A stretch of DNA of 55,216 nt from Pirellulales bacterium. GTDB lineage: Bacteria > Planctomycetota > Planctomycetia > Pirellulales > S012-138. Where the stretch lies: assembly GCA_028066245.1 (NCBI GenBank), contig JALCBR010000017.1, positions 1 to 55,216 on the forward strand, given 5' to 3'. The stretch's first letter is position 1; every line of letters starts with the position of its first letter. Both the position numbers and the translations under genes were made by a program. Of the stretch, positions 1-8,917 are shown one piece after another. Below the pieces are notes generated by a model. That model did no database searches and had not been told where the DNA came from. It saw nothing but the letters and a program-made list of their open reading frames with translations.

Positions 1-258
1 GTCTTGGACACACCGGAGGAGTTTCGATTGCAGAAACTCGTGGAATCCAAAGATCCGTTCTCATTCATAGATGAACTTGAGTTGGAGAGGTTACCTTCAG
101 CAGTGCAATCCGCGCTACGGAAATTCCCTTATGGCTTTCAGTTCCGTGGGCCTTTGTTTTTGGTTGATTTCGACTCGCGAATCATGCGGGAAGAGAGCTT
201 TCGTGAATCCTTCGATCAAATGTGCAATTCCCTGCCGAGAATTTCATCTATGACATAA
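1..258 (+). CDS. 3' part of an unidentified protein
   Basis: The reading frame is open to the left edge of the window, so this is probably the C-terminal end of a gene that begins outside. A TTG at position 4 is the only early start candidate and has no visible ribosome binding site. The 84 residues are acidic and end in SRISSMT-like sequence (RISSMT) just before a strong hairpin terminator, which supports a real gene end here. I recognise no domain, signal peptide or membrane segment, so no function is offered. Confidence 0.4.
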   Translation, partial: VLDTPEEFRLQKLVESKDPFSFIDELELERLPSAVQSALRKFPYGFQFRGPLFLVDFDSRIMREESFRESFDQMCNSLPRISSMT

Positions 259-286
259 CAGGCCGCCGGAGCGATCGGGAGCGCGC

Positions 287-327
287 AACAAAGTCCGGCG
301 CGGGGGCATTCCGCGCCGGACTTTGTT
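287..327. terminator. bidirectional hairpin terminator
   Basis: A perfect 17-bp inverted repeat (287-303 with 311-327, 7-base loop) is GC-rich at its core and flanked by AAC/GTT. It lies between two convergent genes, so it can end transcription from both sides. Short A/T runs inside the stem ends (CAAAG and CTTTG) give a weak U-tract in either direction. Confidence 0.75.
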
Positions 328-355
328 CATCGCTTACTCAAGTCTTGTGAGACGA

Positions 356-2128
356 TCAGTCCCACCACCATTGACCGCGGTCCAGGTTGTTGGGCTCAGT
401 GCGATCCTGGATGCTGGACAGCCGGCCGGAGCTGTCCTGCTCAATGGCGGACGCCTTGACAACTTCACCGGGGCGGAAGGTCACGCCACCGCTGGCCACT
501 GCCAGAACTTGCGTGCGGTTGACGATCTTGTGATTCATGACCGTCTGCACCATCTTGGGCTCGTAGCCCAAGCTAACGGGGAACTTGGCGTCATCGGCAA
601 AGGTTGTCATGTGCCAGCCAACCTGTCCCGGCAGATCCTGTGTGTTGATCAGCGCCGCGACGATGGCCAGGTCAAAGATGTTCTGTAGTTCCGCATACAC
701 AGGGTACTTTTGCGCCATCGCCTCAAAGTGCTTGGTGAAGTTCTCCGCGAAGGCGGCCGTTTCTCGATCGGACTGGCCTGTGTGCACTCGCCGGCCATCA
801 TCAGCGATCATCTCGTTCTCACTCTTGACCATCACGCCCTGGCCGCGAAGTTCATACGCATTCCCGGCTTTGCTGGAGCGAATGGAATCATAGTTGGTGG
901 TGAACCACCACCGCAGCACACCCATCGGTGGAGCGGCTTCGCCGGGCTTCACTTTGACCATAGAGAGATAACTGGGGACGCCAGCGGCGCCGGCTTCCAC
1001 GCCGATTCCCGTAAGCTTCATTCGGTAATCCGCTTCAAACAAAACGCGTGCGACGTGCGTGCGAGGATCGACTCCGTAGAATTCGATTTCTTGCTCGGCA
1101 AGCTGATCGCGAATGCCTTTGAGCCAGCGGTTAGTCTGACCTGGACGAAGCGGACGCCGGGAGGACTCTGCGATATAAGCCTTCGTGCGGGCGAGGTGCT
1201 CTTGGATCGGTGTGATCGAGCAGCCGAAGTTCTTGTCGCCATCGGCCATTTCCCGCAGCACAACCAGCAAATCATCCAGACGCAAAACCGGGCGTCCTGT
1301 GGCTGTGCCAATGACGCGGCCTTCGGCATCGCTGTGCCAATCGCTGGCCGATCCGGCGATGACGATGTCACCGGTCTCTGGATAGGTGAAGACATACTCA
1401 ATCTTTTGCAAGCCAGCGAGGAACTGCATCTCCTCGTCAATGGGCTCACCCAACGCAAGTTTCAACTGAATGGCCCGCTCCAAACGCGTGAGCGAGACTT
1501 TGCGGAGCAGAGATTCATCGTGAACGCTGCCGATACGCTGGCTGCGGGCAGCGGCGTCTCGCAACAGGCTCAAAGAGTTGTCCTGGTCTTTGTTGATGAG
1601 CGATTCAACCAATCCCTCAGCATCGACGCGAACACCACCACCACCTTGGAATTGCTCAACTTGTCCGTTGCCGGTGCCATCGTCCAGCCAGCCGTTGCCA
1701 TCAGAAGCGCCGGTTGTGGAGGTAATCAAATTGATCAAATCACCAAAGTTGGCCTGATTTCCGCCAGCAGCGCCACCCGATCTTGAACCGCGAGTTGAGC
1801 GATCCGCAGGCTGGGTTCCAAGTGGTTGCGCGAGGATCTCCGCAAAAGAATGCGCGCGACTGAGATCATTGCTGACCTCGGCCAATGTTGTCAGAGACTG
1901 TTTCCGCATGCCGGCGGCAGCTTGCGCCTCGGCGATCTTGGAGAGCATTGCATCGCGGAACGCGGGTTCCGCAGCATTCGCCATGGCCATCGCCGGAGCG
2001 AATTCCCCGGCACGAAGGTGTGCCTGGAACGCATCCTCATCCATCCCCAGGGACACCGCTGGAAAAGCGAGTGCGACTCCGAGGGCGGCGAGAATCGCCA
2101 CGGAAAGTTTGGAGCGGAATTGCCTCAT
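356..2128 (-). CDS. DUF1598 secreted protein
   Basis: This 590-residue protein starts with a clear signal peptide (about residues 1-29, basic start then an Ala/Leu/Val core). A Gly/Asn-rich low-complexity stretch follows near residues 110-165. The conserved part, about residues 235-500, carries the planctomycete signature of YVFTYPETGDIVIAG, then GVDPRTHVARVLFEADYR and a WWFTTNY motif, which I recognise as DUF1598. Its biochemical role is not known; export points to the cell envelope. The start is well supported by GAGGAG 8-9 bases upstream. It is transcribed alone and ends at the shared terminator at 287-327. Confidence 0.85.
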   Translation of the reverse strand: MRQFRSKLSVAILAALGVALAFPAVSLGMDEDAFQAHLRAGEFAPAMAMANAAEPAFRDAMLSKIAEAQAAAGMRKQSLTTLAEVSNDLSRAHSFAEILAQPLGTQPADRSTRGSRSGGAAGGNQANFGDLINLITSTTGASDGNGWLDDGTGNGQVEQFQGGGGVRVDAEGLVESLINKDQDNSLSLLRDAAARSQRIGSVHDESLLRKVSLTRLERAIQLKLALGEPIDEEMQFLAGLQKIEYVFTYPETGDIVIAGSASDWHSDAEGRVIGTATGRPVLRLDDLLVVLREMADGDKNFGCSITPIQEHLARTKAYIAESSRRPLRPGQTNRWLKGIRDQLAEQEIEFYGVDPRTHVARVLFEADYRMKLTGIGVEAGAAGVPSYLSMVKVKPGEAAPPMGVLRWWFTTNYDSIRSSKAGNAYELRGQGVMVKSENEMIADDGRRVHTGQSDRETAAFAENFTKHFEAMAQKYPVYAELQNIFDLAIVAALINTQDLPGQVGWHMTTFADDAKFPVSLGYEPKMVQTVMNHKIVNRTQVLAVASGGVTFRPGEVVKASAIEQDSSGRLSSIQDRTEPNNLDRGQWWWD

Positions 2129-2782
2129 CTTCGTTACTCTCCTCTGCGGTGCTGCTGTTCGTAAACCACGACCGCCAAAGAAAAAAGCGCTAAGTCAAAC
2201 GTGATCAGCCTGTTGATTGTCAACAGGCTGGGTGATCCCAGGATGGGATGCCAAACCGCGGCCCGAATGCACCGCGATTTGCGAGCCCTGCGCGAGTCAG
2301 CCTCGGCGTGCGAGGGACTATCGCTACTGTGCCATGCGGGGGTTCGATGAGTCAAGAAAATTGTCCCGAACACCCCGTGTTTAGCGATTCTTTGTAGGCT
2401 CCCCATTTTCCGGCTCGAGCAACTTTTCCCTGATACACGATATTGCTACGCCAATGTGGGCGTTAAGCATCCCATGTCGGCAAGCAAACTCCACGCTCGC
2501 GTGAATTGCCTGACTCGTGACTTCCATGGGCCTGCTTGGATCAGACTGATGCGCATCTGGGAAGATCTGCGCCCGAACTCTTTGCATAGTCAAGTGTTGC
2601 AAAATGATCCTGCGCCACAGGAGTTCCCAGCGTTCTGCGGCACCCGTTGACGGAAAATTCCACAAGTCTTAGCATTCCGATTAGGGATGGGCCTGACATC
2701 TTCGCGGGACTCACGAGCGGTGACGATCTCCGCAGGCCCACTGCCTCCTTCGATTTTGACCGCATATCCCGGAGCACTCGCT
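2129..2782. other. long intergenic stretch with one hairpin
   Basis: No convincing gene lies in these 654 bases. A minus-strand frame of 94 codons at 2381-2665 is open but resembles no family I know. The only structure seen is the perfect hairpin at 2206-2230. Promoters for the two divergent genes must lie here but no good -10/-35 pair stands out. Confidence 0.5.
2206..2230. repeat. perfect 11-bp hairpin with 3-base loop
   Basis: CAGCCTGTTGA (2206-2216) is followed by TTG and its exact reverse complement (2220-2230). It sits about 80 bases upstream of the DUF1598 start codon. No T-run follows closely on the plus strand; on the minus strand a run of six T lies about 20 bases further on. It could be an operator, a leader structure or an old terminator. 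Confidence 0.5.
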
Positions 2783-3103
2783 ATGCCGCTGTTCGAGGTC
2801 GAGACTGAGGCGCATATCATCATCACCTGGGCTGCAAACGAAGACGACGCGACAGCCGTGGTGAACGAGGCCTATCCGCATGATCGCGTCGTTCGCATGA
2901 CCAAGCGCCCGCGGGATACGTGGGTGATCTCGAAGTCAGCCCTTGGTATTTCTGGAAATCTTGATGCCTGTTCGACCGCGCGTGATTGCCTCTCCAAGGC
3001 ATCAGGCGACAAGGTCAGCGCTATCCGACTCTACATGCAGGAAACCGGCGTCGACCTGACCAACGCGCGCAAGGCGATCGAGTCGAACCTGGTCGGTTGG
3101 TAG
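2783..3103 (+). CDS. small protein with L7/L12-like C-terminal segment
   Basis: I start at the ATG at 2783 because GGAG lies 8 bases upstream; an upstream ATG at 2687 would add 32 residues that look non-coding. The product has 106 residues. Its last 32 residues (GDKVSAIRLYMQETGVDL, then TNARKAIES) follow the pattern of the ribosomal protein L7/L12 C-terminal domain, where a Lys-Val/Ile-Ile-Lys helix is followed by TGLGLKEAKDLVE. The N-terminal 70 residues do not look ribosomal. In other bacteria such solo segments occur in small uncharacterised proteins. It may bind a partner in the way L7/L12 binds translation factors, but that is speculation. Confidence 0.65.
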   Translation: MPLFEVETEAHIIITWAANEDDATAVVNEAYPHDRVVRMTKRPRDTWVISKSALGISGNLDACSTARDCLSKASGDKVSAIRLYMQETGVDLTNARKAIESNLVGW

Positions 3104-3157
3104 CGGGATTGGTTAAGGAACATCTTTGCCAAGGGAATGGTCTGACAACCGCTTGCT

Positions 3158-6100
3158 CTATTGCTGGTCTGCGTAAAGCGGAAGGTTGCGGTAGTAGACT
3201 TCTAGCATGAGCAGGTTCAAGCAAGTCAGGTAGATTCGCCCACCGTTGTCCCCCCAACGATCTCTCTTGGGGCCCAACGGGTTCCAGCTTCCGGACATTG
3301 GCCCTGAAGTGGTTTGCGACTGCACGAGAAACGGCCGCAACTGGTTGTTCCAATCATCCCAAGCAGGGCCCTGGAGTTGGAAGAGAATCTGCGTCCCGTA
3401 ATACCAGTAATAAGCGTCCCGTTCTGACTCGGAATAAGCCCCCTCTGGAGCCTGGCCGCGGGTGCCTGGCAAGTTCATTTGAAGTTTCCGAGCGCCGGTC
3501 AGCAGGCTTTGATCCGTCTTGTTTCGGCTGACATACAAGCGCATGAGCATGCCTTCGGCCGTCATGGCCAATGACGGCGTTCGCTGATGGAGCTGCTCAG
3601 ACCCCGGTCGGTAGATGTAAGTTGCGGGGTTGGAGGGTGCTTCCGCTGACCTCAACCAGCGATCAACTCCCGAGTAGCACTTCGGATCGACACTCAGTCC
3701 GGCTAATTCGCCGCTCTTGAGCGCCATCATTTGCCAGCCGGAAACGGACGTGTCCGTGCCCACGCGCGGAGCGTATCGCCATCCGCCTAGTACAGGCTCT
3801 TGGGCGGCGGCGATGAAATCCAAAGCCCGCTGTGCCGGGACGCGCAGGTTTGGGTCTTGCGTCATGCCGTAGGCTTCGCACAGGGCAATCGCCGCGATTC
3901 CATGACTGTAAAGCCATGTGAATTTGGATCCGCCAACCCCGGAGAACAGGTCACCATCTTCCTGCTGATTGTCGATCAACCAAGAAAGTGCTGCGGTAAC
4001 TTCATCTTGGTACTTTCCTCGCTCATGCGTGTAGCCTGCACCCAGGAAAGCCAGTAAGGACAAGCCAGTCGCCGCGCTGTCCGATTCCATCGAGCCTTCA
4101 CCGGCTTCAGCGCCGTAGTTACGTCCGCGCGCGAACTCGTTCAAGCTCCAATGCCCGTCAGGTTCTTGATGCCGAGCCAGAAACTCCAGTCCACGCTCGA
4201 TCGCGGCTTCAGAACTAGCGTTTCCTCCCCGGTCTTCGGCCAGTTCCGCACGCCGTCCCGGATCACGATCGCGAAACGCGGCGGGAACATCGTCGGCTTT
4301 CAAATCGGCAGCTAACGAGCCGGACCGCTTGTCCAAGTTGAATCGTCTGGGTGAAGTGTCCAACACGTCACTGTCATCTCTGGCGTGCCGGCTCAATTGG
4401 CCTGGGTCACCCAGGATGTCATTGTTCACTCCTCCCGCGCCAGGTGTCCGTCTCCCGCGCGCGAGGAGACTGTTGGTTTCACTCCTGGTTGGTTTTGATG
4501 CGGCCGGCCCCAAAGTCCCCACATCCGCGCGAGCCCGCGATTCACCGCCTGGTTGAGGGCCCGGGTCATCCTTAAGGGCCGAACCGGCAGTCAATCCGAC
4601 GATCTCATTTCTCCGCCGCGACGAGCGCCCCGGCGTGTCTTCACCCAGTTGGGGCCCATTGGCGGCTCCGCCGGAGGCGCGCGAAAGCGGTTCCCTCGAC
4701 AGGGCGACATCGCCTGTTCCGCCACCGGGCAGTTGGCCGCCGACACGATTGCGAGTTCCCGAAAGTTCGGTGCCTGATCGCTCTCCGGAAACTCCGGTTG
4801 TCGGTCCACTATCGGCCACACTTGATCCCTCATTGGTAGCGATGAGTGTTTCCTCGCCTCCCCCTGCTGCGGCCGGCGCCGCACTCAATTCGCCTGCATC
4901 ACGGTTCGAGCGAGATCCTGCCAGGCGGTTATCACTTCCGGAGAGTTGGGGCCGATTCCCGCGACTGGATGAAGGGGCAGAAAGACCTCCGCTGGCCAAA
5001 TCGGCGTTGTCCGATATCGAGTCTTGCGAGCCGCTTTGTCTGCGACGAGCGTTGAGAGACCCATCGTCCGCCAGCCGATTTCCACGATTGGGTGCTTCCG
5101 CCAATTGGGGTGAATCACCTGTGGAGCGGCTTCCGGCGATGTTTTCCGCGCCGGTTGTGTCATCGGCCGAGCCAGGATTCAAGACATTGGCGGAACCAGA
5201 CCTGCGGAGAATGCCAGAGCCCTCACTTCCGGGATTGAGCGACGGCCGCGAGTTGCTGGATCCCCCGGAAGTCTGAGCGGCCAACGACGAATCGCCGATC
5301 GCTGAGTTGTTGTCCGCGCTCATTCCACCACCGGAATCTCTCCGTTGTGATGCTCCGCCGGCAGCGCCCTCATTTCGGGCGACGGTATTGGATGAGTCCA
5401 TGAGTCCCGGCGTTTGCCCGGTCGATTCGGCGATGGAAGGAGCCCCGGAGGGGTCATCCGCGGCCTGATCTCCGCCGGCCAGTTGGCCAACGCTTGAGCG
5501 ACTCATGGCCACAGGCTCTCCCTGTCCGACATTTGGGCTGCCGATCCCGGTCTGCGAACCTGAGCGCGTCATTTGCGTGCTGGGGAGCGCCCCTTCCCGA
5601 GTGGCGGGCAGGTTGCCGCTGCCGGCCGCGGGTCGGCTCACCGCGACTCGCTCACCACTTTCCGATCTCCCAACATCGCCCGCAGCTGGCCGCAATTCGC
5701 CTGCGGAACGATTCGAGGCTCCGGCCGTTGCTGCTGGCTCCAGCGGCACTGAGCGGGCCGCGACAAGTCCGCCCCCTGATTGCCGTGCTGCTGGAGAAGA
5801 ACCGGGTGACGCTTCGGCCAAACTTGGCTGAGCGGACGATCCGCCGGCCTGTTGCATCCGCTGGCTGGATAAATCAGCTGGAGAAGGCGCAGAGGATGAC
5901 GCGACATCGCCACGGCGAGCGGACGTCTCCGCCAGCGAGCTGTCGTTCCGCGTCGCGCCAGCCTCGGACGGCTGCAACGCCACGTCATTGGCGGTGGAGT
6001 TGTTCGTCGAATTGTTAGACGGCATGGCCGTGGGCGCAGGGTTCGCAGTCGGCGAATCGCTCAAGGCGCTGCGGGAATCGTTGCGGGCTAGTTGCGCCTG

Positions 6101-7288
6101 GGCAGAGTCATTGATGGTGGGTTGCAATTGCTGTGAATCTCGTCGGGCAAGCTGCGAATCATTGATCTCCGAGTTGGTCGCCGTGTGGCCGGAATTCGTA
6201 TTGTGACGTTGGGCCGGTAACTCACTGCGGTTTGTCGCGACCGTGGGTTGTGGCTGCGCCGGCCGATTGACATTCGTCTCCGCCAGCGGCTGTGGGATCG
6301 CTGGGGCGCGCACGCTACTGATTTGTGGTGATGTGACGCTGCGCGACACGGGCGACGCATCGGAGGAAACATCCGGCCGCGGTTGATCTGCAACGCGGCG
6401 TTGCAGAGTCGCATCCGTTTCCACGGCCACGGCAGTTGGCCGCGGCTGCGGATCAACGCGCTGTCGCAGCGAGGGATCGACCGGCTGTTGTCGCTCAACA
6501 GGCGTTGGCTCGGAATTCAGTTGCCGTTCAACGTCAACATCTTCACGAGGCATGGCCGGAACTTGCGCCGGATCACTGGGTCGCAACCGGTCCGCAATCT
6601 CTGAACGGCTCAGACTGCCGCCGGGCGATGTGCTTCGACGGGGGACAGCGACCTGCCGGTTCATAGCGATGTTGGGGTCCGGGACATCTGGCACCGTGGT
6701 GGGCTCATTGTCCTGGGGTCGAGTCTCCGCTGCCGGCTGGTTGGAATCTGGGCGAACGTCCAAACGCTCTTGGTCGAATGTTTGGGCTTCGGTGGGCTGT
6801 GTCAGCGGGTTTTCAAAGTGTTGTGATGGCTGGTCGGGAACATACTCGGGAACCTGAACCAACTGTTCACCCAATGTCTCGCTGGAAGGCTCGTCTGACA
6901 CGGCCACCAGCGAAAAGCCCAACTCGTACATAGCCACGATCAGCCAGAAGTAGCAGAAGAGCGCCACCACGATCGAAAGCTGCATCCGACGATTCTTGAT
7001 TCGTGATTGCAACTTGTGGGTGCCGATCAACAGACCGATGAGAATGATGGCAATCCCGGCCAGGTGAGTCCAAGCATTGTAGAAGAATCGCGAGTCATCG
7101 AACCGGCTCAGCGCCACGACAACGCCTGCCAGACAGGCGGCCAACAAGACGAGCATGGCATTGATCGGCCACATCTGCTCGTCAAAGTTCGCAGCGCCTG
7201 ACCGTTGGACTTGTCGGATGACTTGTCGCGATTTGGCCATAGTCTGATGAACGAATGAAAACTTCCGACGCTTGGCGACGTCAGCCAA
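3158..7288 (-). CDS. giant membrane-anchored protein with C-terminal alpha/alpha-toroid
   Basis: This 1376-residue protein has three predicted membrane helices (about 42-60, 72-90, 103-125). They are followed by about 890 residues of Ser/Pro/Arg/Gly/Asn-rich, probably disordered sequence, then a folded domain at about 1028-1376. That domain shows QW-type motifs of the squalene cyclase/prenyltransferase toroid fold (QEPDGHW near 1041; AAQEPVLGGW near 1161) and the planctomycete motif TSVSGWQMMALKSG, but no DxDD catalytic motif, so a cyclase reaction is unlikely. With the N-terminus inside, the linker and toroid would face the periplasm. The ORF opens with TTG at 7288, 19 bases after the ExbD-like stop; an ATG at 7240 (residue 17) is the alternative and neither has a good ribosome binding site. 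It is last in a row with TPR, ExbB-like and ExbD-like genes. Confidence 0.85.
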   Translation of the reverse strand: MADVAKRRKFSFVHQTMAKSRQVIRQVQRSGAANFDEQMWPINAMLVLLAACLAGVVVALSRFDDSRFFYNAWTHLAGIAIILIGLLIGTHKLQSRIKNRRMQLSIVVALFCYFWLIVAMYELGFSLVAVSDEPSSETLGEQLVQVPEYVPDQPSQHFENPLTQPTEAQTFDQERLDVRPDSNQPAAETRPQDNEPTTVPDVPDPNIAMNRQVAVPRRSTSPGGSLSRSEIADRLRPSDPAQVPAMPREDVDVERQLNSEPTPVERQQPVDPSLRQRVDPQPRPTAVAVETDATLQRRVADQPRPDVSSDASPVSRSVTSPQISSVRAPAIPQPLAETNVNRPAQPQPTVATNRSELPAQRHNTNSGHTATNSEINDSQLARRDSQQLQPTINDSAQAQLARNDSRSALSDSPTANPAPTAMPSNNSTNNSTANDVALQPSEAGATRNDSSLAETSARRGDVASSSAPSPADLSSQRMQQAGGSSAQPSLAEASPGSSPAARQSGGGLVAARSVPLEPAATAGASNRSAGELRPAAGDVGRSESGERVAVSRPAAGSGNLPATREGALPSTQMTRSGSQTGIGSPNVGQGEPVAMSRSSVGQLAGGDQAADDPSGAPSIAESTGQTPGLMDSSNTVARNEGAAGGASQRRDSGGGMSADNNSAIGDSSLAAQTSGGSSNSRPSLNPGSEGSGILRRSGSANVLNPGSADDTTGAENIAGSRSTGDSPQLAEAPNRGNRLADDGSLNARRRQSGSQDSISDNADLASGGLSAPSSSRGNRPQLSGSDNRLAGSRSNRDAGELSAAPAAAGGGEETLIATNEGSSVADSGPTTGVSGERSGTELSGTRNRVGGQLPGGGTGDVALSREPLSRASGGAANGPQLGEDTPGRSSRRRNEIVGLTAGSALKDDPGPQPGGESRARADVGTLGPAASKPTRSETNSLLARGRRTPGAGGVNNDILGDPGQLSRHARDDSDVLDTSPRRFNLDKRSGSLAADLKADDVPAAFRDRDPGRRAELAEDRGGNASSEAAIERGLEFLARHQEPDGHWSLNEFARGRNYGAEAGEGSMESDSAATGLSLLAFLGAGYTHERGKYQDEVTAALSWLIDNQQEDGDLFSGVGGSKFTWLYSHGIAAIALCEAYGMTQDPNLRVPAQRALDFIAAAQEPVLGGWRYAPRVGTDTSVSGWQMMALKSGELAGLSVDPKCYSGVDRWLRSAEAPSNPATYIYRPGSEQLHQRTPSLAMTAEGMLMRLYVSRNKTDQSLLTGARKLQMNLPGTRGQAPEGAYSESERDAYYWYYGTQILFQLQGPAWDDWNNQLRPFLVQSQTTSGPMSGSWNPLGPKRDRWGDNGGRIYLTCLNLLMLEVYYRNLPLYADQQ

Positions 7289-7307
7289 CCGGTGCGTTTT
7301 GTCGCCG

Positions 7308-7787
7308 TTACTGCTCGCGTGATCCTGGATTGATCACGGCCTCTTTGAAGTCATGAATGCCGGCTGCACGGCACGCGTGACGCGCTTTGACAACATAGTC
7401 ATAAATGACCCCCCTGTCCGGTCGGATCACGACGGGCTGGCTGTTGTGACTCTTGAGGTAATCAAGCAAACCTTGTTCCGTATACTCCTGCCTGGAAAGC
7501 ATGTATTTGCCGCTCTTCAGAACATTGATGAAGATTGTCTTGGGTTGTGCGGTCAAAGGCAAAGATTGACTGGATTCGGCCAGTTCAACCTCCATCGAGC
7601 GCTCTTCCTCCTCAAAGCGGGTGGCAACAAGGAAAAAGATCAGCAGCAGGAACACGACATCAATCAACGGCGTCAAACTCAGCGTTGAGAGCGCCCTGCC
7701 TTTCTTGATTGAGACGGTCATGTTCGTTTCCGATTTGTCGCTGGCTGTTGACGTCGCCTGTTGCGGGGTGTTGGTTGACGGCCACAC
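7308..7787 (-). CDS. ExbD/TolR family biopolymer transport protein
   Basis: The 159-residue product has the ExbD/TolR layout: a short cytoplasmic start, one membrane helix (about 36-56, LTPLIDVVFLLLIFFLV) and a periplasmic domain. Asp43 in LTPLIDVV is the expected proton-pathway aspartate. The frame begins with GTG at 7787, directly after the TGA of the ExbB-like gene; an ATG at 7721 (residue 23, MTVSIKK) with a weak GGA upstream would give a length closer to the family. Together with the ExbB-like channel it should form the inner-membrane motor that uses proton-motive force to drive a long periplasmic partner. Confidence 0.93.
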   Translation of the reverse strand: MWPSTNTPQQATSTASDKSETNMTVSIKKGRALSTLSLTPLIDVVFLLLIFFLVATRFEEEERSMEVELAESSQSLPLTAQPKTIFINVLKSGKYMLSRQEYTEQGLLDYLKSHNSQPVVIRPDRGVIYDYVVKARHACRAAGIHDFKEAVINPGSREQ

Positions 7788-8822
7788 TCATTTTCGCTTG
7801 CGTTCCGGCGCGGCGGCGGTGGGCGCCGCGCCGTTCTTCCCGATGGTGGCCTTGGGGGCAGACCTTTCACTGGTTCGTTCGCCTTCTTCGGCGCCCTCGC
7901 CGCGACGGAGTCGCAGCTTGCCTTCATATTGCTCCAACTGCGGTAACATGTTGAGTAGCAGTTCATCGATCTCGCGAAAGTTTGCCTGAATGCGCCCTTC
8001 CAACCAGTGCGCGAGCACAGCGGCGGGAATTGCCACCGTCAGACCAGCGAACGTTGTCACCAAGGCCGTGTAGATGCCCTCGGCCAGTTGTTCGGCCTTG
8101 TTGGTCGCTACGGCGCCGGAGGCCGTCTGAGCAAAAGCCTGAATCATGCCAAAGACCGTTCCCAGCAAACCCAGCAGCGGCGTGACGCCAGCCGCCAGGT
8201 TGAGCGGGCGGACATTGGCGTAGAGTTTGTCGGCTTCCCGTTCGCTGGCTTCCTTGACTGTATGTTCCACTTCCGAATGCGGCCGACCCACTTTGAGCAG
8301 TGCCGCGCGAATGACGTTCGAGGCGGTCGATGCATACTGCTGGCAGATCTTGTACGCCTTGCGCGGATCGAGCCCTCCGGATGAACGCGAAGCTTCCCCC
8401 AACGCAGCCACGAGTTCGGAAGGCAATATCCTGCCTCGGCGAATGGCGATCACACGCTCCACGCCAAAGACCAGCGAGATCAACGCGAACAACGCGATCG
8501 GCAGCATCAGCCACCGCGAGTTCTCGTCAAACATCAGCTCAATCATTCGCTGAGTGCCGATCTTTTCCCGATTCGTCTTTGGCGGGGAAATCGCCGCGGC
8601 GTCCTCGCTGTCGGCTTCGTTGTTTTTGTCGTCGTTGAACGCTTTGTCCATGCGTTGCCGCCCGACAGGGCCCATGTCGTCTTGAGACTGTGCATGGGTT
8701 GAACGGGACGCCACCATGGCCGCATAAAACAGCGCGGAAGCCAGCAGCACGACGAGCAGCACCCGCTTACTCAGACTGCCAAAGATGTTTGCAAACATTG
8801 AGCGATTTCTCATCTCGCGCAT
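7788..8822 (-). CDS. MotA/TolQ/ExbB proton channel family protein
   Basis: The 344-residue protein has the channel core at about 200-285, with two helices (207-232 and 250-272) carrying VTPLLGLLGTVFGMIQAF and LVTTFAGLTVAIPAAVLAHW, and an earlier helix at 103-122. An extra hydrophobic segment at 20-38 followed by a charged loop makes it longer than TolQ/ExbB (about 230-245); this may be a signal peptide or a fourth helix. The last 45 residues are charged and low-complexity. AGGGA about 8 bases upstream supports the ATG at 8822. It would oligomerise as the stator pentamer around the ExbD-like dimer encoded next. Confidence 0.93.
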   Translation of the reverse strand: MREMRNRSMFANIFGSLSKRVLLVVLLASALFYAAMVASRSTHAQSQDDMGPVGRQRMDKAFNDDKNNEADSEDAAAISPPKTNREKIGTQRMIELMFDENSRWLMLPIALFALISLVFGVERVIAIRRGRILPSELVAALGEASRSSGGLDPRKAYKICQQYASTASNVIRAALLKVGRPHSEVEHTVKEASEREADKLYANVRPLNLAAGVTPLLGLLGTVFGMIQAFAQTASGAVATNKAEQLAEGIYTALVTTFAGLTVAIPAAVLAHWLEGRIQANFREIDELLLNMLPQLEQYEGKLRLRRGEGAEEGERTSERSAPKATIGKNGAAPTAAAPERKRK

Positions 8823-8917
8823 GATTTTTCCCTGAACAGTCCCTCCGCCGATGGCGCGGGCCTACGCGTGAGTTGAAGGGCTTGAGGTTGAATGCGTCGG
8901 TTAACAGGGCATTGCGG

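Noticed and set aside
710-1786. Long open frame on the plus strand (358 codons) across the DUF1598 gene
   Set aside because: It is antisense to a clearly coding gene with a signal peptide and family motifs; no ribosome binding site or family likeness.
2381-2665. Possible 94-codon minus-strand gene
   Set aside because: Open and protein-like in places but without a ribosome binding site or recognisable family; kept only as a note.
3158-4206. Squalene-hopene cyclase function for the toroid domain
   Set aside because: No DxDD motif and a membrane-anchored ExbB/ExbD context; fold only.
4635-5276. Plus-strand frames across the linker of the toroid protein
   Set aside because: Low-complexity GC-rich coding DNA commonly leaves the antisense frame open; no domain or start signal.
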